Positions 10,061-21,394 of a DNA stretch of 64,000 nt are shown here, in pieces. The notes under the pieces were generated by a model, which had not been told where the DNA came from, searched no databases, and saw nothing but the letters and a program-made list of their open reading frames with translations. Within the stretch, counting starts at the first letter, position 1, and every line of letters begins with the position of its first letter. The position numbers were made by a program, and so were the translations under genes. Origin of the DNA: Erwinia piriflorinigrans CFBP 5888 (GTDB lineage Bacteria > Pseudomonadota > Gammaproteobacteria > Enterobacterales > Enterobacteriaceae); assembly GCF_001050515.1 (NCBI RefSeq), contig NZ_CAHS01000011.1, positions 1 through 64,000 on the forward strand. Direction: 5' to 3'.

Positions 10061-13000
10061 ATCCGTCACGCCTTTTTATCCAGCGTCCGGTTGCCACGAT
10101 CCTGCTGATGGTCGGCGTACTGATCTCCGGGATTATCGCTTACGGCATGCTCTCCACCTCGGCGCTGCCGCAGGTGGATTATCCGACCATACAGGTCTCC
10201 ACGCTCTATCCTGGTGCCAGCCCGGATGTGATGGCTTCCTCGGTGACCGCGCCGCTTGAGCGCCAGCTGGGACAGATGTCTGGCCTCAGCCAGATGACCT
10301 CCAGCAGCTCCAGCGGATCTTCGACGATCACGCTTCAGTTCTCGCTGGAGCTGTCGCTGGACGTCGCCGAACAGGAGGTGCAGGCGGCGATAAACGCGGC
10401 TAACAGCCTGCTGCCGACCGATCTGCCCAACCCGCCAACCTATAAGAAAGTGAACCCGGCGGACAGTGCGGTGCTCACCCTTGCTGCCAGTTCGGACACG
10501 CAGCCGCTGACGAAAGTGCAGGACCTGGTTAATACCCGTATCGCGCTCAAGCTGTCACAGATTTCAGGCGTGGGTATGGTGACACTGGCGGGAGGGCATC
10601 AGCCGGCGATCCGCGTACGCATCGATCCTAAAGCGCTGGCCGCACACGGCCTGACGCTGGAAGATATCAATACGCTGGTCAGTAACAGCAACGTCAATGG
10701 CTCAAAGGGCGGGTTTGACGGGCAGTACCACTCGGTGACCATTGATGCCAACGACCAGCTTCGTACCGCCGCACAGTATGGCAACCTGATCCTCACTTAC
10801 CAGAACGGTGCCGCACTGCGACTGCATGATATTGCACACATTGATGAGGCGGCAGAAAACAGTTATCAGTCGGCGTGGGCCAATACCAGCCCGGCGATTG
10901 TGATCAGCGTGCAGCGCCAGCCTGGGGCTAACGTTATTGCGGTGGTTGATGCCATTAAAGCCCAGTTGCCGACATTGCAGGCTGCTTTACCGGACGGGGT
11001 GAAATTAACCGTGCTCTCCGACCGCACCCAGACCATTCGTTCCTCCATCAGCGACGTGCAGTTTGAGCTGATGCTGTCGATTGCGCTGGTGGTGATGGTC
11101 ACCTTCCTGTTTCTGCGTAACGTGGCGGCCACGCTGATCCCCAGCGTAGCCGTGCCGCTGTCGCTGGTCGGCACCTTTGGCGTGATGTATCTGGCCGGAT
11201 TCAGCCTGAATAACCTGTCGCTGATGGCGCTGACCATCGCCACCGGCTTTGTTATCGACGATGCTATCGTGGTGGTGGAAAATATCTCGCGCCGCCTGGA
11301 GCAGGGTGAAACGCCGATGGAAGCGGCGCTAAAAGGGTCGGCACAAATTGGTTTTACCATTATCTCACTCACCTTTTCCCTGATTGCGGTGCTGATCCCG
11401 CTGCTGTTTATGGGCGATGTGGTTGGAAGGCTGTTCCGCGAATTTGCTATTACCCTGGCGGTTTCAATTCTGGTCTCGATGCTGATCTCTCTGACCCTGA
11501 CGCCGATGCTGTGCGCCTGGTTATTGCGCCATACTCCGCCGGAACGCCAGTCGCGCTTCTACCGCAAGGGCGGCGAGTTCTTCGACCGACTGATTGCCGG
11601 TTACGACCGCCTGCTGACCCTCGTTCTGAATCATCAGCGCATGACCCTGCTGGTGGCTTTGGCCACGCTGGCGCTGACCGCGCTGCTGTATCTGATGGTG
11701 CCGAAGGGCTTCTTCCCGGCGCAGGATACCGGCCTGATCCAGGGCGTAACCGTCGCCTCACAGGATGTCTCCTTTAGTGAGATGTCGCGGCGTCAGCAGC
11801 AGCTGGCGGCCATTATTCTGCAAAACCCGGCGGTGGAGAACCTCTCTTCTACCGTGGGTATTGACGGCACCAATACCAGCCTGAACAGCGGCCGATTACA
11901 GATCAACCTGAAGTCCTTTGCCGAGCGTGATAAACGCGCCGATACGGTGATTAGCGAACTGCAACAGGCCACCGCTGCAGTGCCGGGCATTCAGATCTTT
12001 TTGCAATCGTCGCAGGATCTGACGGTCAACGATCAGGTCAGTCCGGATCGTTACCAGTTTACGCTGGACGATGTGGACAGCGAAAACCTGGTCGCCTGGT
12101 CGCCTAAGCTGGTGGCGGCGTTGCAGGCACGGCCCGAATTCAGCTCGGTAGTCAGCAATTTGCAGGATCAGGGGCAGGTGGCGTACGTTGAGCTCAACCG
12201 CGATGCGGCGGCGCGCTATGGCATCACCGCCTCTGACGTTGATACCGCGCTGTATAACGCCTTTGGTCAGCGGCTGATCTCAACCATCTTCACCCAGTCG
12301 AACCAGTACCGTGTAGTGCTGGAAGTGGCACCGCGCTTCCAGCAGTCACCGGCCGCCTTTGATGATATCTGGCTGGCCAGCTCATCCAGTTCCAGCACTA
12401 CCAACAGTTCAACCAGCAGTTCGGTCAGTACCGCTACCAGCGGCATGGTGAAACTGACCTCGGTTGCCAGCATCCATATGCGGACCGGTTCGCTGGTGCA
12501 TATGCGCCTGAATCAGTTCCCGGCGGTCACCGTCTCCTTCAACCTGAATGACGGCTACTCGTTGGAGCAGGCGCAGCAGGCGATCGGTGAAGCCAGCCAC
12601 GCGCTGGCCCAACCGTCGGGTATTACGCTGCGCTGGCAGGGAGAAACGGCGGCGTTCCAGAATGCCACCGGCAACACCCTGTGGCTAATCCTGGCGGCGT
12701 TACTCACCATGTATGTGGTGCTGGGCATTCTTTATGAAAGTTTTATTCACCCGGTGACCATCCTTTCCACGCTGCCGTCGGCGGCGGTCGGGGCGCTGTT
12801 AACCCTGCTGCTGTGCAATACCGAATTCAGCCTGATTGCGCTGATTGGTGTGATCCTGCTGATCGGCATTGTCAAAAAGAATGCGATCATGATGATTGAT
12901 TTTGCCCTGGAGGCAGAGAACAAACAGCATCTCAGCCCGCGTGATGCCATTCACCAGGCCTGCCTGCTGCGCTTTCGCCCGATCCTGATGACCACGATGG

Positions 13001-13209
13001 CGGCGCTGCTCGGCGCGTTGCCGCTGATGCTGGCCTCCGGCTCCGGGGCTGAACTGCGTCAGCCGCTGGGGCTGGTGATCGTCGGCGGGCTGATCTTCAG
13101 CCAGGTGCTGACGCTGTTCTCTACGCCGGTCATCTACCTGTGGTTCGATCGCCTGGCGACGCGTTTTAATCGCCACCGACGTCAGTCCGTCGCGCGGGAA
13201 GCCGAATGA
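10057..13209 (+). CDS. mdtB: MdtB, RND transporter subunit
   Basis: Inner-membrane proton-driven efflux subunit that forms a heterotrimer with MdtC. N-terminal [16 protein letters not shown], two large periplasmic loops and the RND motif block ([41 protein letters not shown]) show the family. The length is 1050 residues (E. coli 1040). The excess is explained largely by a Ser/Thr-rich stretch at residues 775-795, in the second periplasmic loop, with 18 of 21 positions Ser or Thr. Start and stop both overlap the neighbouring genes by four bases. Confidence 0.95.
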   Translation: MNPSRLFIQRPVATILLMVGVLISGIIAYGMLSTSALPQVDYPTIQVSTLYPGASPDVMASSVTAPLERQLGQMSGLSQMTSSSSSGSSTITLQFSLELSLDVAEQEVQAAINAANSLLPTDLPNPPTYKKVNPADSAVLTLAASSDTQPLTKVQDLVNTRIALKLSQISGVGMVTLAGGHQPAIRVRIDPKALAAHGLTLEDINTLVSNSNVNGSKGGFDGQYHSVTIDANDQLRTAAQYGNLILTYQNGAALRLHDIAHIDEAAENSYQSAWANTSPAIVISVQRQPGANVIAVVDAIKAQLPTLQAALPDGVKLTVLSDRTQTIRSSISDVQFELMLSIALVVMVTFLFLRNVAATLIPSVAVPLSLVGTFGVMYLAGFSLNNLSLMALTIATGFVIDDAIVVVENISRRLEQGETPMEAALKGSAQIGFTIISLTFSLIAVLIPLLFMGDVVGRLFREFAITLAVSILVSMLISLTLTPMLCAWLLRHTPPERQSRFYRKGGEFFDRLIAGYDRLLTLVLNHQRMTLLVALATLALTALLYLMVPKGFFPAQDTGLIQGVTVASQDVSFSEMSRRQQQLAAIILQNPAVENLSSTVGIDGTNTSLNSGRLQINLKSFAERDKRADTVISELQQATAAVPGIQIFLQSSQDLTVNDQVSPDRYQFTLDDVDSENLVAWSPKLVAALQARPEFSSVVSNLQDQGQVAYVELNRDAAARYGITASDVDTALYNAFGQRLISTIFTQSNQYRVVLEVAPRFQQSPAAFDDIWLASSSSSSTTNSSTSSSVSTATSGMVKLTSVASIHMRTGSLVHMRLNQFPAVTVSFNLNDGYSLEQAQQAIGEASHALAQPSGITLRWQGETAAFQNATGNTLWLILAALLTMYVVLGILYESFIHPVTILSTLPSAAVGALLTLLLCNTEFSLIALIGVILLIGIVKKNAIMMIDFALEAENKQHLSPRDAIHQACLLRFRPILMTTMAALLGALPLMLASGSGAELRQPLGLVIVGGLIFSQVLTLFSTPVIYLWFDRLATRFNRHRRQSVAREAE

Positions 13210-16200
13210 ATATCACCCGGCTATTTATCTTTCGTCCGGTGGCCACACTGCTGCTGATGCTGGCCCTGCTGCTGCTGGGAGCGCTGGGTTATCGGCTGCT
13301 GCCCGTTGCCCCGCTGCCACAGGTGGACTTTCCCACCATCCTGGTGACCGCCAGCCTGCCCGGAGCCAGCCCGGAAACGATGGCGGCGACGGTAGCGACC
13401 CCGCTGGAGCGCTCGCTGGGGCAGATTGCCGGTATCAGCGAAATGACCTCGCAGAGTTCGCAAAGCTCCAGCACCATCATTCTGCAATTCTCGCTGGACC
13501 GTGATATCAACGGCGCGGCGCGTGACGTCCAGGCGGGGATCAACGCCGCCCGCAGCCTGCTGCCGAGCAGCATGCCATCGCTGCCGACTTACCGTAAGGC
13601 TAACCCTTCGGATGCTCCCATCGTGATGCTGGCACTTTCCAGCACCACCCGCACCAGTGCCGAACTCTACGATCTGGCGGAGAGCAAAATCCAGCAGCGG
13701 ATCTCTCAGGTGAACGGCGTGGGGCAGGTGTCGCTGCGCGGCAGCGCGCTGCCGGGGGTGCGCATCGATCTGCAACCGCAACAGTTATCCCAGTACGGCG
13801 TGTCGCTGGATACGGTGCGTGAGGCGATTGCCAACAGCACCACCAACAGGCCAAAAGGGATGCTGGAGGGGGAACGTCAGTCGTGGATGGTGGATGGCAA
13901 TGGGCAGCTGGATCAGGCAAAACAGTATCGTCATCTGGTGGTCAGCTACCAGAATGGTCGGGCGATCCGGCTCAGCGATGTGGCGACGGTCTATGATGCC
14001 GTCGAGGATAAGTACAACGTCGGCTATTACAACGGCGTGCCGTCGGTGATGATTGGCGTTACCCGCTCTGCCGGGGCGAATATGCTGCAAACCATCGACG
14101 GTATCAAAGCGCAAATGCCGTCGATCGAAAAAGAGCTGCCCGCCGATATGAAGCTGGCTATCGTGGTTGACCGCGCGCCGAACGTGCGGGCTTCCCTGTA
14201 CGATACCGAAGAGACATTACTGATCGCCACGCTGCTGGTGATCGGTGTGGTATTTATCTTCCTGCGCGATATTAGGGCGGTGGTGATCCCGGCTCTGGCG
14301 CTGCCGCTGTCGTTAATCGGCACCTGCGCGGTGATGTATCTGCTGGACTACAGCCTCGATAATCTGTCGCTGATGGCGCTGATCATCGCTACCGGCTTTG
14401 TGGTGGATGATGCCATCGTGGTGCTGGAAAATATTACCCGTCACATTGAAGCGGGGTTAAGTCCGGTACGCGCTTCGATCAAAGGGGCAAAGGAAGTCAG
14501 CTTTACCGTGCTGTCGATGACCCTGTCGCTGGTGGCGGTCTTTATCCCGATCCTGCTGATGGGCAGCATCGTAGGCCGCCTGTTCCGTGAATTTGCCGTG
14601 ACCCTTACCGTATCGCTTTTCATTTCGATGCTGGTTTCGCTCAGCCTGACGCCGATGCTCTGTTCACGGTTGTTAAAACGCCGATCGCCACTTGAGCGCC
14701 GCCCGCATCCGCTTAGCCGCTGGATCGAGCAGGGATTAAATCGTCTACTGACAGGATACGCGGCGGCGCTGGGCTGGGTGATGCGCCATCAGCGCCTGAC
14801 GCTGTTCAGCCTGATCCTCACCGTGCTGCTGAATATCTTCCTCTATTCGGTAGTGCAGAGGGGGTTCTTCCCCAATCAGGATACCGGGCTGCTGATGGGA
14901 ATGATACGCGCCGATCAGAATGTTTCATTCCAGGCGATGGAGCCGAAAATGCAGCAGTTTGCCAGCCTGATCGCGGCCGATCCGGCGGTGGACGGCGTAT
15001 TATCCTCAATGGGCAGCGGGGCGTTCGGATCGCGCAACACCGCGATGTTCTTTGTTCATCTGAAAGACTATAAGCAGCGCACGGCGAATGCCAGCGAGGT
15101 GGCGAACCGCCTGAGTGGCAAAACCCAGAATATTCCCGGCGTGCAGCTGTTCCTGATGGCGGCACAGGATATCCACATCGGCGGCCGTAGCGCCAATGCC
15201 AGCTATCAATACAGCCTACAGGCCGACGATCTGGATACGCTGCGTATCTGGACGCCGAAAGTGAAGGCCGCGCTGGAGCAGATCCCGCTGCTGACCAGCG
15301 TTGACTCTGACGCGGAAAGCGGCGGTCAGGAGGTGATGATTACTATCGATCGCGATCGGGCAACCCGGCTCGGTGTCAATGTGAAAATGCTGGATGAAAT
15401 GCTGAATAACGCCTTCAGCCAGCGGCAGATTGCCACCCTGTATCAAACGCTGAATCAGTATCATGTGGTGATGTCGGTTAATGATAGCTGGACGCGCGAC
15501 CCCGCCGTGTTGTCACAGATGTTTGTGATTAACGACAGCGGCGATCGCATTCCGATCTCTGCCTTTGCCAGCTTCAGCGGCGCGAATGCCCCGCTGGCGG
15601 TCAACCATCAGGGGCAGTCAGCCACCAGCACGGTGGCCTTTAACCTACAGGATGGCGTCTCGCTGGAGCAGGCGCAGGCGGCGGTTAAAACCGCAATGGC
15701 AAAAATTGGCCTGCCTGATAGCGTGCAGGCCGGGTTCCAGGGGACGGCAAAAGCATTCAGCGAATTGAGCGCCTCAATGCCGTGGCTGATCCTCGCGGCG
15801 CTGCTGGCGGTCTATATCGTGCTGGGGATGCTGTACGAAAGCTATATTCATCCACTCACTATCCTGTCCACGCTGCCATCCGCTGGCGTGGGTGCGCTGC
15901 TACTGATGCTGTTAACCAACACCCAGCTGACGGTGATTGCGCTGATCGGCATCCTGCTGCTGATCGGTATCGTCAAAAAGAACGCCATTATGATGATCGA
16001 CTTTGCCCTGGCCGCCGAACGTACTCAGGGCATGACGCCGCAGCAGGCGATCACTCAGGCCTGCCTGATGCGTTTTCGCCCGATCATGATGACCACTCTG
16101 GCGGCCTTCTTCGGTGCATTGCCGCTGGCGTTGGGCAGCGGCGGCGATGCCGATTTGCGCAGTCCGCTGGGGCTGGCCATTGCCGGTGGCCTGATGCTCA

Positions 16201-16304
16201 GCCAGCTGTTAACCCTGTTCACTACTCCGGTGGTGTATCTTTATCTTGACCGCGTCAGTCGTGCCACTCAACGTCAGTGGCGGCGTCTGCGCTATGCTGA
16301 ATAA
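13206..16304 (+). CDS. mdtC: MdtC, RND transporter subunit
   Basis: Partner of MdtB in the heterotrimeric pump. It has the same architecture: [16 protein letters not shown] at the N-terminus, [14 protein letters not shown] with the acidic pair used for proton relay, [15 protein letters not shown], and [12 protein letters not shown] before the last helices. The length is 1032 residues (E. coli 1025). The third gene of a coupled operon, it starts in the ATGA overlap with mdtB and ends inside the first codons of the outer-membrane factor gene. Confidence 0.95.
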   Translation: MNITRLFIFRPVATLLLMLALLLLGALGYRLLPVAPLPQVDFPTILVTASLPGASPETMAATVATPLERSLGQIAGISEMTSQSSQSSSTIILQFSLDRDINGAARDVQAGINAARSLLPSSMPSLPTYRKANPSDAPIVMLALSSTTRTSAELYDLAESKIQQRISQVNGVGQVSLRGSALPGVRIDLQPQQLSQYGVSLDTVREAIANSTTNRPKGMLEGERQSWMVDGNGQLDQAKQYRHLVVSYQNGRAIRLSDVATVYDAVEDKYNVGYYNGVPSVMIGVTRSAGANMLQTIDGIKAQMPSIEKELPADMKLAIVVDRAPNVRASLYDTEETLLIATLLVIGVVFIFLRDIRAVVIPALALPLSLIGTCAVMYLLDYSLDNLSLMALIIATGFVVDDAIVVLENITRHIEAGLSPVRASIKGAKEVSFTVLSMTLSLVAVFIPILLMGSIVGRLFREFAVTLTVSLFISMLVSLSLTPMLCSRLLKRRSPLERRPHPLSRWIEQGLNRLLTGYAAALGWVMRHQRLTLFSLILTVLLNIFLYSVVQRGFFPNQDTGLLMGMIRADQNVSFQAMEPKMQQFASLIAADPAVDGVLSSMGSGAFGSRNTAMFFVHLKDYKQRTANASEVANRLSGKTQNIPGVQLFLMAAQDIHIGGRSANASYQYSLQADDLDTLRIWTPKVKAALEQIPLLTSVDSDAESGGQEVMITIDRDRATRLGVNVKMLDEMLNNAFSQRQIATLYQTLNQYHVVMSVNDSWTRDPAVLSQMFVINDSGDRIPISAFASFSGANAPLAVNHQGQSATSTVAFNLQDGVSLEQAQAAVKTAMAKIGLPDSVQAGFQGTAKAFSELSASMPWLILAALLAVYIVLGMLYESYIHPLTILSTLPSAGVGALLLMLLTNTQLTVIALIGILLLIGIVKKNAIMMIDFALAAERTQGMTPQQAITQACLMRFRPIMMTTLAAFFGALPLALGSGGDADLRSPLGLAIAGGLMLSQLLTLFTTPVVYLYLDRVSRATQRQWRRLRYAE

Positions 16305-17694
16305 CATGATGAAACTGACAAAGCTTACCCACCTTGCTGCTGTACTGCTGCTTAGCGGCTGCACGGTTGGCCCTGATTATCAACGCCCGTTCGCGCCGGT
16401 CACTGCGCACTATAAAGAGGCCAAAGGCTGGCGTGAAGCGCGGCCGCAGGACGATATCCGCAAAGGCGAATGGTGGGCGGTTTATCAGGATGCCACGCTG
16501 AATGGCCTGCTGCGCCAGGTACAAATCTCTAATCAAAATGTGGCGCAGTATCAGGCGCTGTATCGCCAGGCGCTGGCGCTGGCCGCCGCATCGCGCAGCG
16601 ATCTATTCCCATCGGTCACCGGCAGCGGCAGCTCAACGCGCAGCGCCAGCGGCAGTAGCGGCCAGCGCAGCATCAGCAACAGCCACGAATTGCAGGCCAG
16701 CGCCAGCTGGGAGCTGGATATTTGGGGCAAGCTGCGCCGTACCCTTGAGGAAAACCGTGCCAGCGCCGATGCCAGCGCCGCCGAACTGGCAAATATCACT
16801 CTTAGCGCCCAGTCAACGCTGGCGCAGGACTATTTTCAGCTACGTATCCTTGACGGGCGTATCGCGCTCTATCAGCGTAGTATTGATGCTTATCAGCGCT
16901 ACGTGACGGTCATCAATAACCAGTACCTTGCGGGCAGCGAATCCCGCGCTGCGCTGGCACAGGCGCAAAACCTGCTGGAGAGCGCCCGCGCCTCGGCGCT
17001 GGATCTCAACTGGCAGCGGGCGCAGCTGGAGCATGCAATCGCGGTGCTTATCGGTAAAACACCGGCGGAATTCAGCCTGGCGGCAGCGCCGCTCAACGCC
17101 AGGTTACCGGCGATCCCGGCGGTGCTTCCGGCCGATCTGCTGCAACGCCGCCCGGATATTGCCCAGGCCGAGCGCACCGTGGCGGCAGCCAATGCCGCTG
17201 TGGGCGTGGCGATTGCTGGTTATTATCCCGATCTGACCCTCAGTGCCAGCGGCGGCTTCTCCAGTTCGGTACTTCATAATGTGATTTCACTGCCCAACCG
17301 CGTCTGGTCGCTGGGGCCGGAGCTGAGCGGCACGCTGCTGGACTTTGGTGCCACTTCGGCAAAAGTTGAACAGGCGCGTGCCGCCTATGATGCCGATGTC
17401 GCCAGCTACCGCCAGACGGTACTGACCGGCTTCCAGGAGGTGGAAAACTACCTGGTGGAGCTGAATACCTTACAGGATGAAATGCTCGCGCAGCAGCGTG
17501 CTACCGCAGCGGCGCAGGAGTCGGCGCGTGTTACCCGTAATCAGTACCAGGCCGGAATGATCGATTATCTTGATGTCGCCACCACCGAAAATACCAACCT
17601 CAGCCAGCAGCAAAGCCTGCTACAGCTGCAAAGCACGCAATGGGTCACCAGCGTCCAGCTGATCGTGGCGCTCGGCGGCGGCTGGGGTTCTTAA
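16294..17694 (+). CDS. NodT/OprM-family outer-membrane efflux channel lipoprotein
   Basis: TolC-like channel expected to complete the MdtABC pump. The mature protein starts at the Cys of LLLSGC, so it is a lipoprotein, followed by VGPDYQRP, typical of the NodT family. Two repeats of the outer-membrane factor fold follow (QASASWELDIWGKL; RRPDIAQAERTVAAANAAVGVA). The start is uncertain: ATG 16294 overlaps mdtC by 11 bases, while ATG 16306 or 16309 would give a shorter signal peptide. E. coli has the exporter gene mdtD here instead and uses TolC for the pump, so this operon carries its own channel. Confidence 0.88.
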   Translation: MLNNMMKLTKLTHLAAVLLLSGCTVGPDYQRPFAPVTAHYKEAKGWREARPQDDIRKGEWWAVYQDATLNGLLRQVQISNQNVAQYQALYRQALALAAASRSDLFPSVTGSGSSTRSASGSSGQRSISNSHELQASASWELDIWGKLRRTLEENRASADASAAELANITLSAQSTLAQDYFQLRILDGRIALYQRSIDAYQRYVTVINNQYLAGSESRAALAQAQNLLESARASALDLNWQRAQLEHAIAVLIGKTPAEFSLAAAPLNARLPAIPAVLPADLLQRRPDIAQAERTVAAANAAVGVAIAGYYPDLTLSASGGFSSSVLHNVISLPNRVWSLGPELSGTLLDFGATSAKVEQARAAYDADVASYRQTVLTGFQEVENYLVELNTLQDEMLAQQRATAAAQESARVTRNQYQAGMIDYLDVATTENTNLSQQQSLLQLQSTQWVTSVQLIVALGGGWGS

Positions 17695-17720
17695 TGAAAT
17701 AGAATCACTCACGTCACGAT

Positions 17721-17746
17721 CCCCCGGAAGAAGTCAAAACCGGGGG
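17721..17746 (+). terminator. GC-rich hairpin after the mdt operon
   Basis: CCCCCGG at 17721-17727 pairs with CCGGGGG at 17740-17746. No T run follows, so it may be a weak or factor-dependent terminator, or an mRNA-stabilising stem. Confidence 0.4.
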
Positions 17747-17799
17747 AGTGAAATGCTGTTAACTATCAGGAAATAGTGTGGAATGAAAAGGATGATTAA

Positions 17800-18528
17800 C
17801 TAATATTTATCGGCGACTATTTTAAGAAAAAACATTAAGTCCTGCCGTAAATAGTGCTTTAACTCCTGCTTTACCCTACCGACGGTTTTTAACGTTATGT
17901 TTTGAGCATCATCCGTTCCTTGCTGATATGGGGCGGCATTCCACATAAGTAATTTTTCACTCCTTTTTTTATATTCTTCAATCAGATCAATTTTTATTTT
18001 ATCCCACACTTTCATATTATTGAGTGGATACCCATTTTTTTTATTTTCTTTGAATTCACGGTATATTGTTTCGAACAGTTCCCACTCATACTTAATGAGT
18101 TCCTGCGAGTAAGTAACATTTCCATCATTAAGAATATAAGCAAGGTGAGTCACTTCGTAGACAAAGCTATCTATTATATTTATTGGTATGCCTGATGTTT
18201 CTTCTTGTGTTGAAATAAACGTGATGCCAGATGTAGGTGTAAACGTTGTATTATAACTTTCAACGATAACTGCAGCATCTGCCAGTAGCAGTAAATTATT
18301 TCCCAATTCTAATGTTGATATTGCTATTTTACTGTTTTCATGAGTTGGAGAGTGTGGGCGTTTACTTACTTGCCTTGTCATTGTGTGTTGAGAATTTCTG
18401 ACATCTTTAGCCTGCCTGGTAACACTTTCTGGGGAAGGATGGGAGGAGACGTTAACGGGTGTTTCATCGATGGATTGGTTAGCAGTGTAGATGTCGGGGT
18501 GGTGGTCTGAACTAATGCTGTTTGGCAC
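17800..18528 (-). CDS. Orphan AT-rich protein with effector-like N-terminus
   Basis: A 242-residue protein that I do not recognise. Start is GTG at 18526-18528 with AAGGAA in front. The first 65 residues are polar, disordered-looking and rich in Ser, Thr, Pro, His and Asn, the composition seen in type III secreted effectors. Residues 75-240 look folded and mostly helical (LLLLADAAVIVESYN; YEWELFETIYREF; KQELKHYLRQDL). A Y-E-V-T-H sequence at 124-128 recalls the HExxH of zinc peptidases but lacks the first His, so no enzyme function is claimed. The DNA is much richer in A and T than its neighbours, suggesting horizontal acquisition. No HrpL box was found upstream. A decayed copy lies beside it at 18594-18830. 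Confidence 0.65.
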   Translation of the reverse strand: MPNSISSDHHPDIYTANQSIDETPVNVSSHPSPESVTRQAKDVRNSQHTMTRQVSKRPHSPTHENSKIAISTLELGNNLLLLADAAVIVESYNTTFTPTSGITFISTQEETSGIPINIIDSFVYEVTHLAYILNDGNVTYSQELIKYEWELFETIYREFKENKKNGYPLNNMKVWDKIKIDLIEEYKKRSEKLLMWNAAPYQQGTDDAQNITLKTVGRVKQELKHYLRQDLMFFLKIVADKY

Positions 18529-18593
18529 TTTTTTTTCCTTGTGAAATACTGTCCAATATCAGCCTATAGTGTGATATTAAATGGCAGGATTAT

Positions 18594-18830
18594 CTACCGA
18601 TGACCAACCGTCATTCCACTCAATACTAACCGTAAATCCAACAGTAAATAGTGCTCCAGTCGCTCTCGTACTAACTCCTCGGAGCTTCGGATCCAACCCT
18701 GAGTATAAGCATTTTTTTACTCCATCGCTGATGAAAATTCTCGATACATTTTAAATGTGTTGATGTCATCAATATGAAGGAGAGCATAACGTTATGTCAC
18801 TTTTCGTAGAAAAATATTTATCATCACTTT
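18594..18830 (-). pseudogene. Decayed duplicate of the 3' end of the orphan gene
   Basis: Read on the minus strand, this DNA gives pieces that line up with the C-terminal half of the protein encoded at 17800-18528: a YREF match, SKK-L against SEKLL, NAYTQG against NAAPYQQG, and RERLEHYLLLDL against KQELKHYLRQDL. Both then end in a stop after about 11 more residues. At least one stop codon, frame changes and an internal deletion separate the pieces, so it is not translated as one protein. The left limit (stop at 18594) is clear; the right limit is approximate. Confidence 0.6.
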
Positions 18831-19222
18831 TATCATTTTTTCCTGCGGATGACTGATTTTTTTAGCCAGCCAGATAACGCTTGTTCGGGAGGGGAGAGTG
18901 GATATGTTATTGCTGAAATTGTAATGGATGTAGAATAGAGGAGAGGTCTCAAGAGGGGATGTTATTTGGCATTTTATTCCTCCATATGGGGGGATGTTTT
19001 CTGATTTCTGCGAGAGGTGTATTTTCCATTATTGAACGGGAGTGTTCTTCCGCGATAAAAAGCACTTGGCATAGTGCATATTCATATTAAAATTCGAACT
19101 AACACATATCGATAAAGTGGAATCGATCTAATTTAACTTAATGATCCTCCTATAAATATTGAATTATTTTGCTATATCATGCATCTTTAATAGCAATTAT
19201 TAGCTAATGGAGCAGGCAGGCT
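18831..19222. other. AT-rich intergenic stretch before aas
   Basis: No credible gene was seen. The last 25 bases hold the ribosome site for aas (GGAGCAGG). The E. coli neighbours of aas (omrA/omrB, galR) are not here. Confidence 0.5.
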
Positions 19223-21394
19223 ATGCTGTTTACTTTTCTACGTGTGCTGTTGCGTCTGGCGTTTCGCACCCGCTTAACCGGCGACATTGCCAGTTTAAGC
19301 AAACAGCGGGTGTTGATTACCCCGAATCATATGTCATTCCTTGACGGGATACTGCTGGCCGTCTTTTTGCCGGTAAAACCGGTGTTTGCCGTCTACTCTT
19401 CAATTAGCGACCAATGGTATATGCGCGCGTTGCGATCGCTGATCGATTTCGTCCCGCTCGACCCCACCAAACCGATGTCGGTTAAGCATTTAGTGAAGCT
19501 GATCGGCCAGGGGCGTCCGGTGGTGATTTTCCCTGAAGGGCGTATCACCGTCACCGGTTCGCTGATGAAAATCTACGATGGTGCGGGGTTTGTCGCGGCA
19601 AAATCACAGGCAACCGTGGTGCCACTGCGTATCGAAGGGGCGGAGTACACACCTTTCGGTCGTCTCGGGGGCGTGGCCAAGCGCCGCCTGTTCCCACGCA
19701 TTACGCTGACCGTCTTACCTGCCACCACCATCCCCATGCCGCAGGTGCCGCGTGCGCGTGACCGCCGCCGCCTGGCCGGAGAGCATCTCCACCATATTAT
19801 GATGGAGGCGCGTATGGCGGTGCGCCCGCGTGAAACCCTGTTCCAGGCATTTCTCGCCGCCCGTACCCGTTACGGTCGGTTTAAACGCTGTATCGAAGAC
19901 GTTAATTTCAAGCCCGATAGCTACACCGGGCTGCTGAAAAAAACGCTTGGCGTTGGGCGCATTCTGGAACGTTACAGCCAGCCCGGTGAATATATCGGCC
20001 TGCTGCTACCCAACGCGACCGTGACGGCTGCGGCTATCCTGGGGGCTTCTATGCGCGGGCGCGTTCCGGCAATGCTAAACTATACTGCCGGGGTTAAAGG
20101 TCTCACCAGCGCGTTGACCGCCGGTGAAATCAAGACCGTATTTACCTCACGCCAGTTTCTCGATAAAGGCAAGCTGTGGCATCTACCGCAGGGCATCACT
20201 CAGGTTAATTGGATCTATCTGGAAGATCTCAAAGATACCATGACCACTCAGGATAAACTGTGGATACTGAGCCATTTGCTGCTGCCACAGCGGGCAATGG
20301 TTGCTCAGCAGCCGGAAGACGCGGCGATGGTGCTGTTTACCTCTGGTTCTGAAGGGCATCCCAAAGGGGTGGTGCATTCGCATAAGAGCCTGCTGGCGAA
20401 CGTCGAACAGATCCGTACCGTGGCAGACTTTACCCCACGCGATCGCTTTATGTCGGCGCTGCCGCTGTTCCACGCCTTTGGCCTGACCGTGGGACTGTTT
20501 ACTCCCCTGATGACCGGCGCGCAGGTGTTTCTTTATCCCAGCCCGCTGCATTACCGTATCGTTCCTGAGCTGGTATACGACCGTAACTGTACCGTGCTGT
20601 TTGGCACATCCACTTTCCTGAATAACTATGCCCGCTTCGCTAATCCGTATGATTTTGCCCGTCTGCGCTACGTGGTTGCCGGGGCGGAGAAACTCCAGGA
20701 GCACACGCGTGAGCTGTGGATGGAGAAATATGGCATCCGTATTCTGGAAGGCTACGGCGTGACCGAATGTGCGCCGGTCGTGGCGATCAATGTGCCGATG
20801 GCCGCTAAATCTCATACCGTGGGGCGCATTCTGCCGGGCATGGATTCACGCCTGGTGTCGGTGCCGGGCATTGAGCAGGGCGGCCGATTGCAGTTGCGCG
20901 GCCCTAACATCATGAAAGGCTATCTGCGCGTGGAACACCCGGGCAGGCTTGAGGCACCCCAGGCCGATAACGGTGAAGGACAGATGGAAGCGGGCTGGTA
21001 TGACACCGGCGATATCGTTAGCTTCGACGAAAGCGGCTTCTGCCAGATCCAGGGGCGCGTGAAGCGCTTTGCTAAAATTGCTGGCGAGATGGTGTCGCTG
21101 GAGATCGTGGAGCAGATCGCCCTGAAAGCCTCTGGAGACAAACAGCACGCCGCCACCCTTAAACCGGACGGCAACCGTGGTGAGGCATTGGTGCTGTTTA
21201 CCACCGATGCACAGCTGACGCGGGAAACATTGATGCAGAGCGCCCGTGAGTTGGGTAGCCCGGAACTGGCCGTGCCGCGAGATATTCGCCTGTTGTCACA
21301 ACTACCGCTGTTGGGCAGCGGTAAACCTGATTTTGTTACCCTGCGCGAGATGGCGGAGCAGCAGGAGGATCGTCGTGACTCATCCGCAGATTGA
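19223..21394 (+). CDS. aas: Aas, 2-acylglycerophosphoethanolamine acyltransferase / acyl-ACP synthetase
   Basis: Bifunctional inner-membrane enzyme that re-acylates lysophosphatidylethanolamine. The N-terminal part is a PlsC-type acyltransferase with N35-H36-x4-D41 and F103-PEGR107. The C-terminal part is an AMP-binding acyl-activating enzyme with the P-loop-like [10 protein letters not shown] (near residue 375), EGYGVTE and YDTGD. The length is 723 residues (E. coli 719). It overlaps lplT by 20 bases, and the two form one functional unit: LplT flips the lysolipid and Aas re-acylates it. Confidence 0.96.
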   Translation: MLFTFLRVLLRLAFRTRLTGDIASLSKQRVLITPNHMSFLDGILLAVFLPVKPVFAVYSSISDQWYMRALRSLIDFVPLDPTKPMSVKHLVKLIGQGRPVVIFPEGRITVTGSLMKIYDGAGFVAAKSQATVVPLRIEGAEYTPFGRLGGVAKRRLFPRITLTVLPATTIPMPQVPRARDRRRLAGEHLHHIMMEARMAVRPRETLFQAFLAARTRYGRFKRCIEDVNFKPDSYTGLLKKTLGVGRILERYSQPGEYIGLLLPNATVTAAAILGASMRGRVPAMLNYTAGVKGLTSALTAGEIKTVFTSRQFLDKGKLWHLPQGITQVNWIYLEDLKDTMTTQDKLWILSHLLLPQRAMVAQQPEDAAMVLFTSGSEGHPKGVVHSHKSLLANVEQIRTVADFTPRDRFMSALPLFHAFGLTVGLFTPLMTGAQVFLYPSPLHYRIVPELVYDRNCTVLFGTSTFLNNYARFANPYDFARLRYVVAGAEKLQEHTRELWMEKYGIRILEGYGVTECAPVVAINVPMAAKSHTVGRILPGMDSRLVSVPGIEQGGRLQLRGPNIMKGYLRVEHPGRLEAPQADNGEGQMEAGWYDTGDIVSFDESGFCQIQGRVKRFAKIAGEMVSLEIVEQIALKASGDKQHAATLKPDGNRGEALVLFTTDAQLTRETLMQSARELGSPELAVPRDIRLLSQLPLLGSGKPDFVTLREMAEQQEDRRDSSAD

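Noticed and set aside
17800-18528. Naming the orphan protein as an M91-type zinc metalloprotease effector
   Set aside because: The HExxH motif is not intact (Y-E-V-T-H) and no further family residues were found, so the assignment would be a guess.
21246-21374. Upstream extension of lplT from ATG 21246
   Set aside because: The extra 43 residues are an out-of-frame reading of aas, and GTG 21375 has a strong ribosome site.
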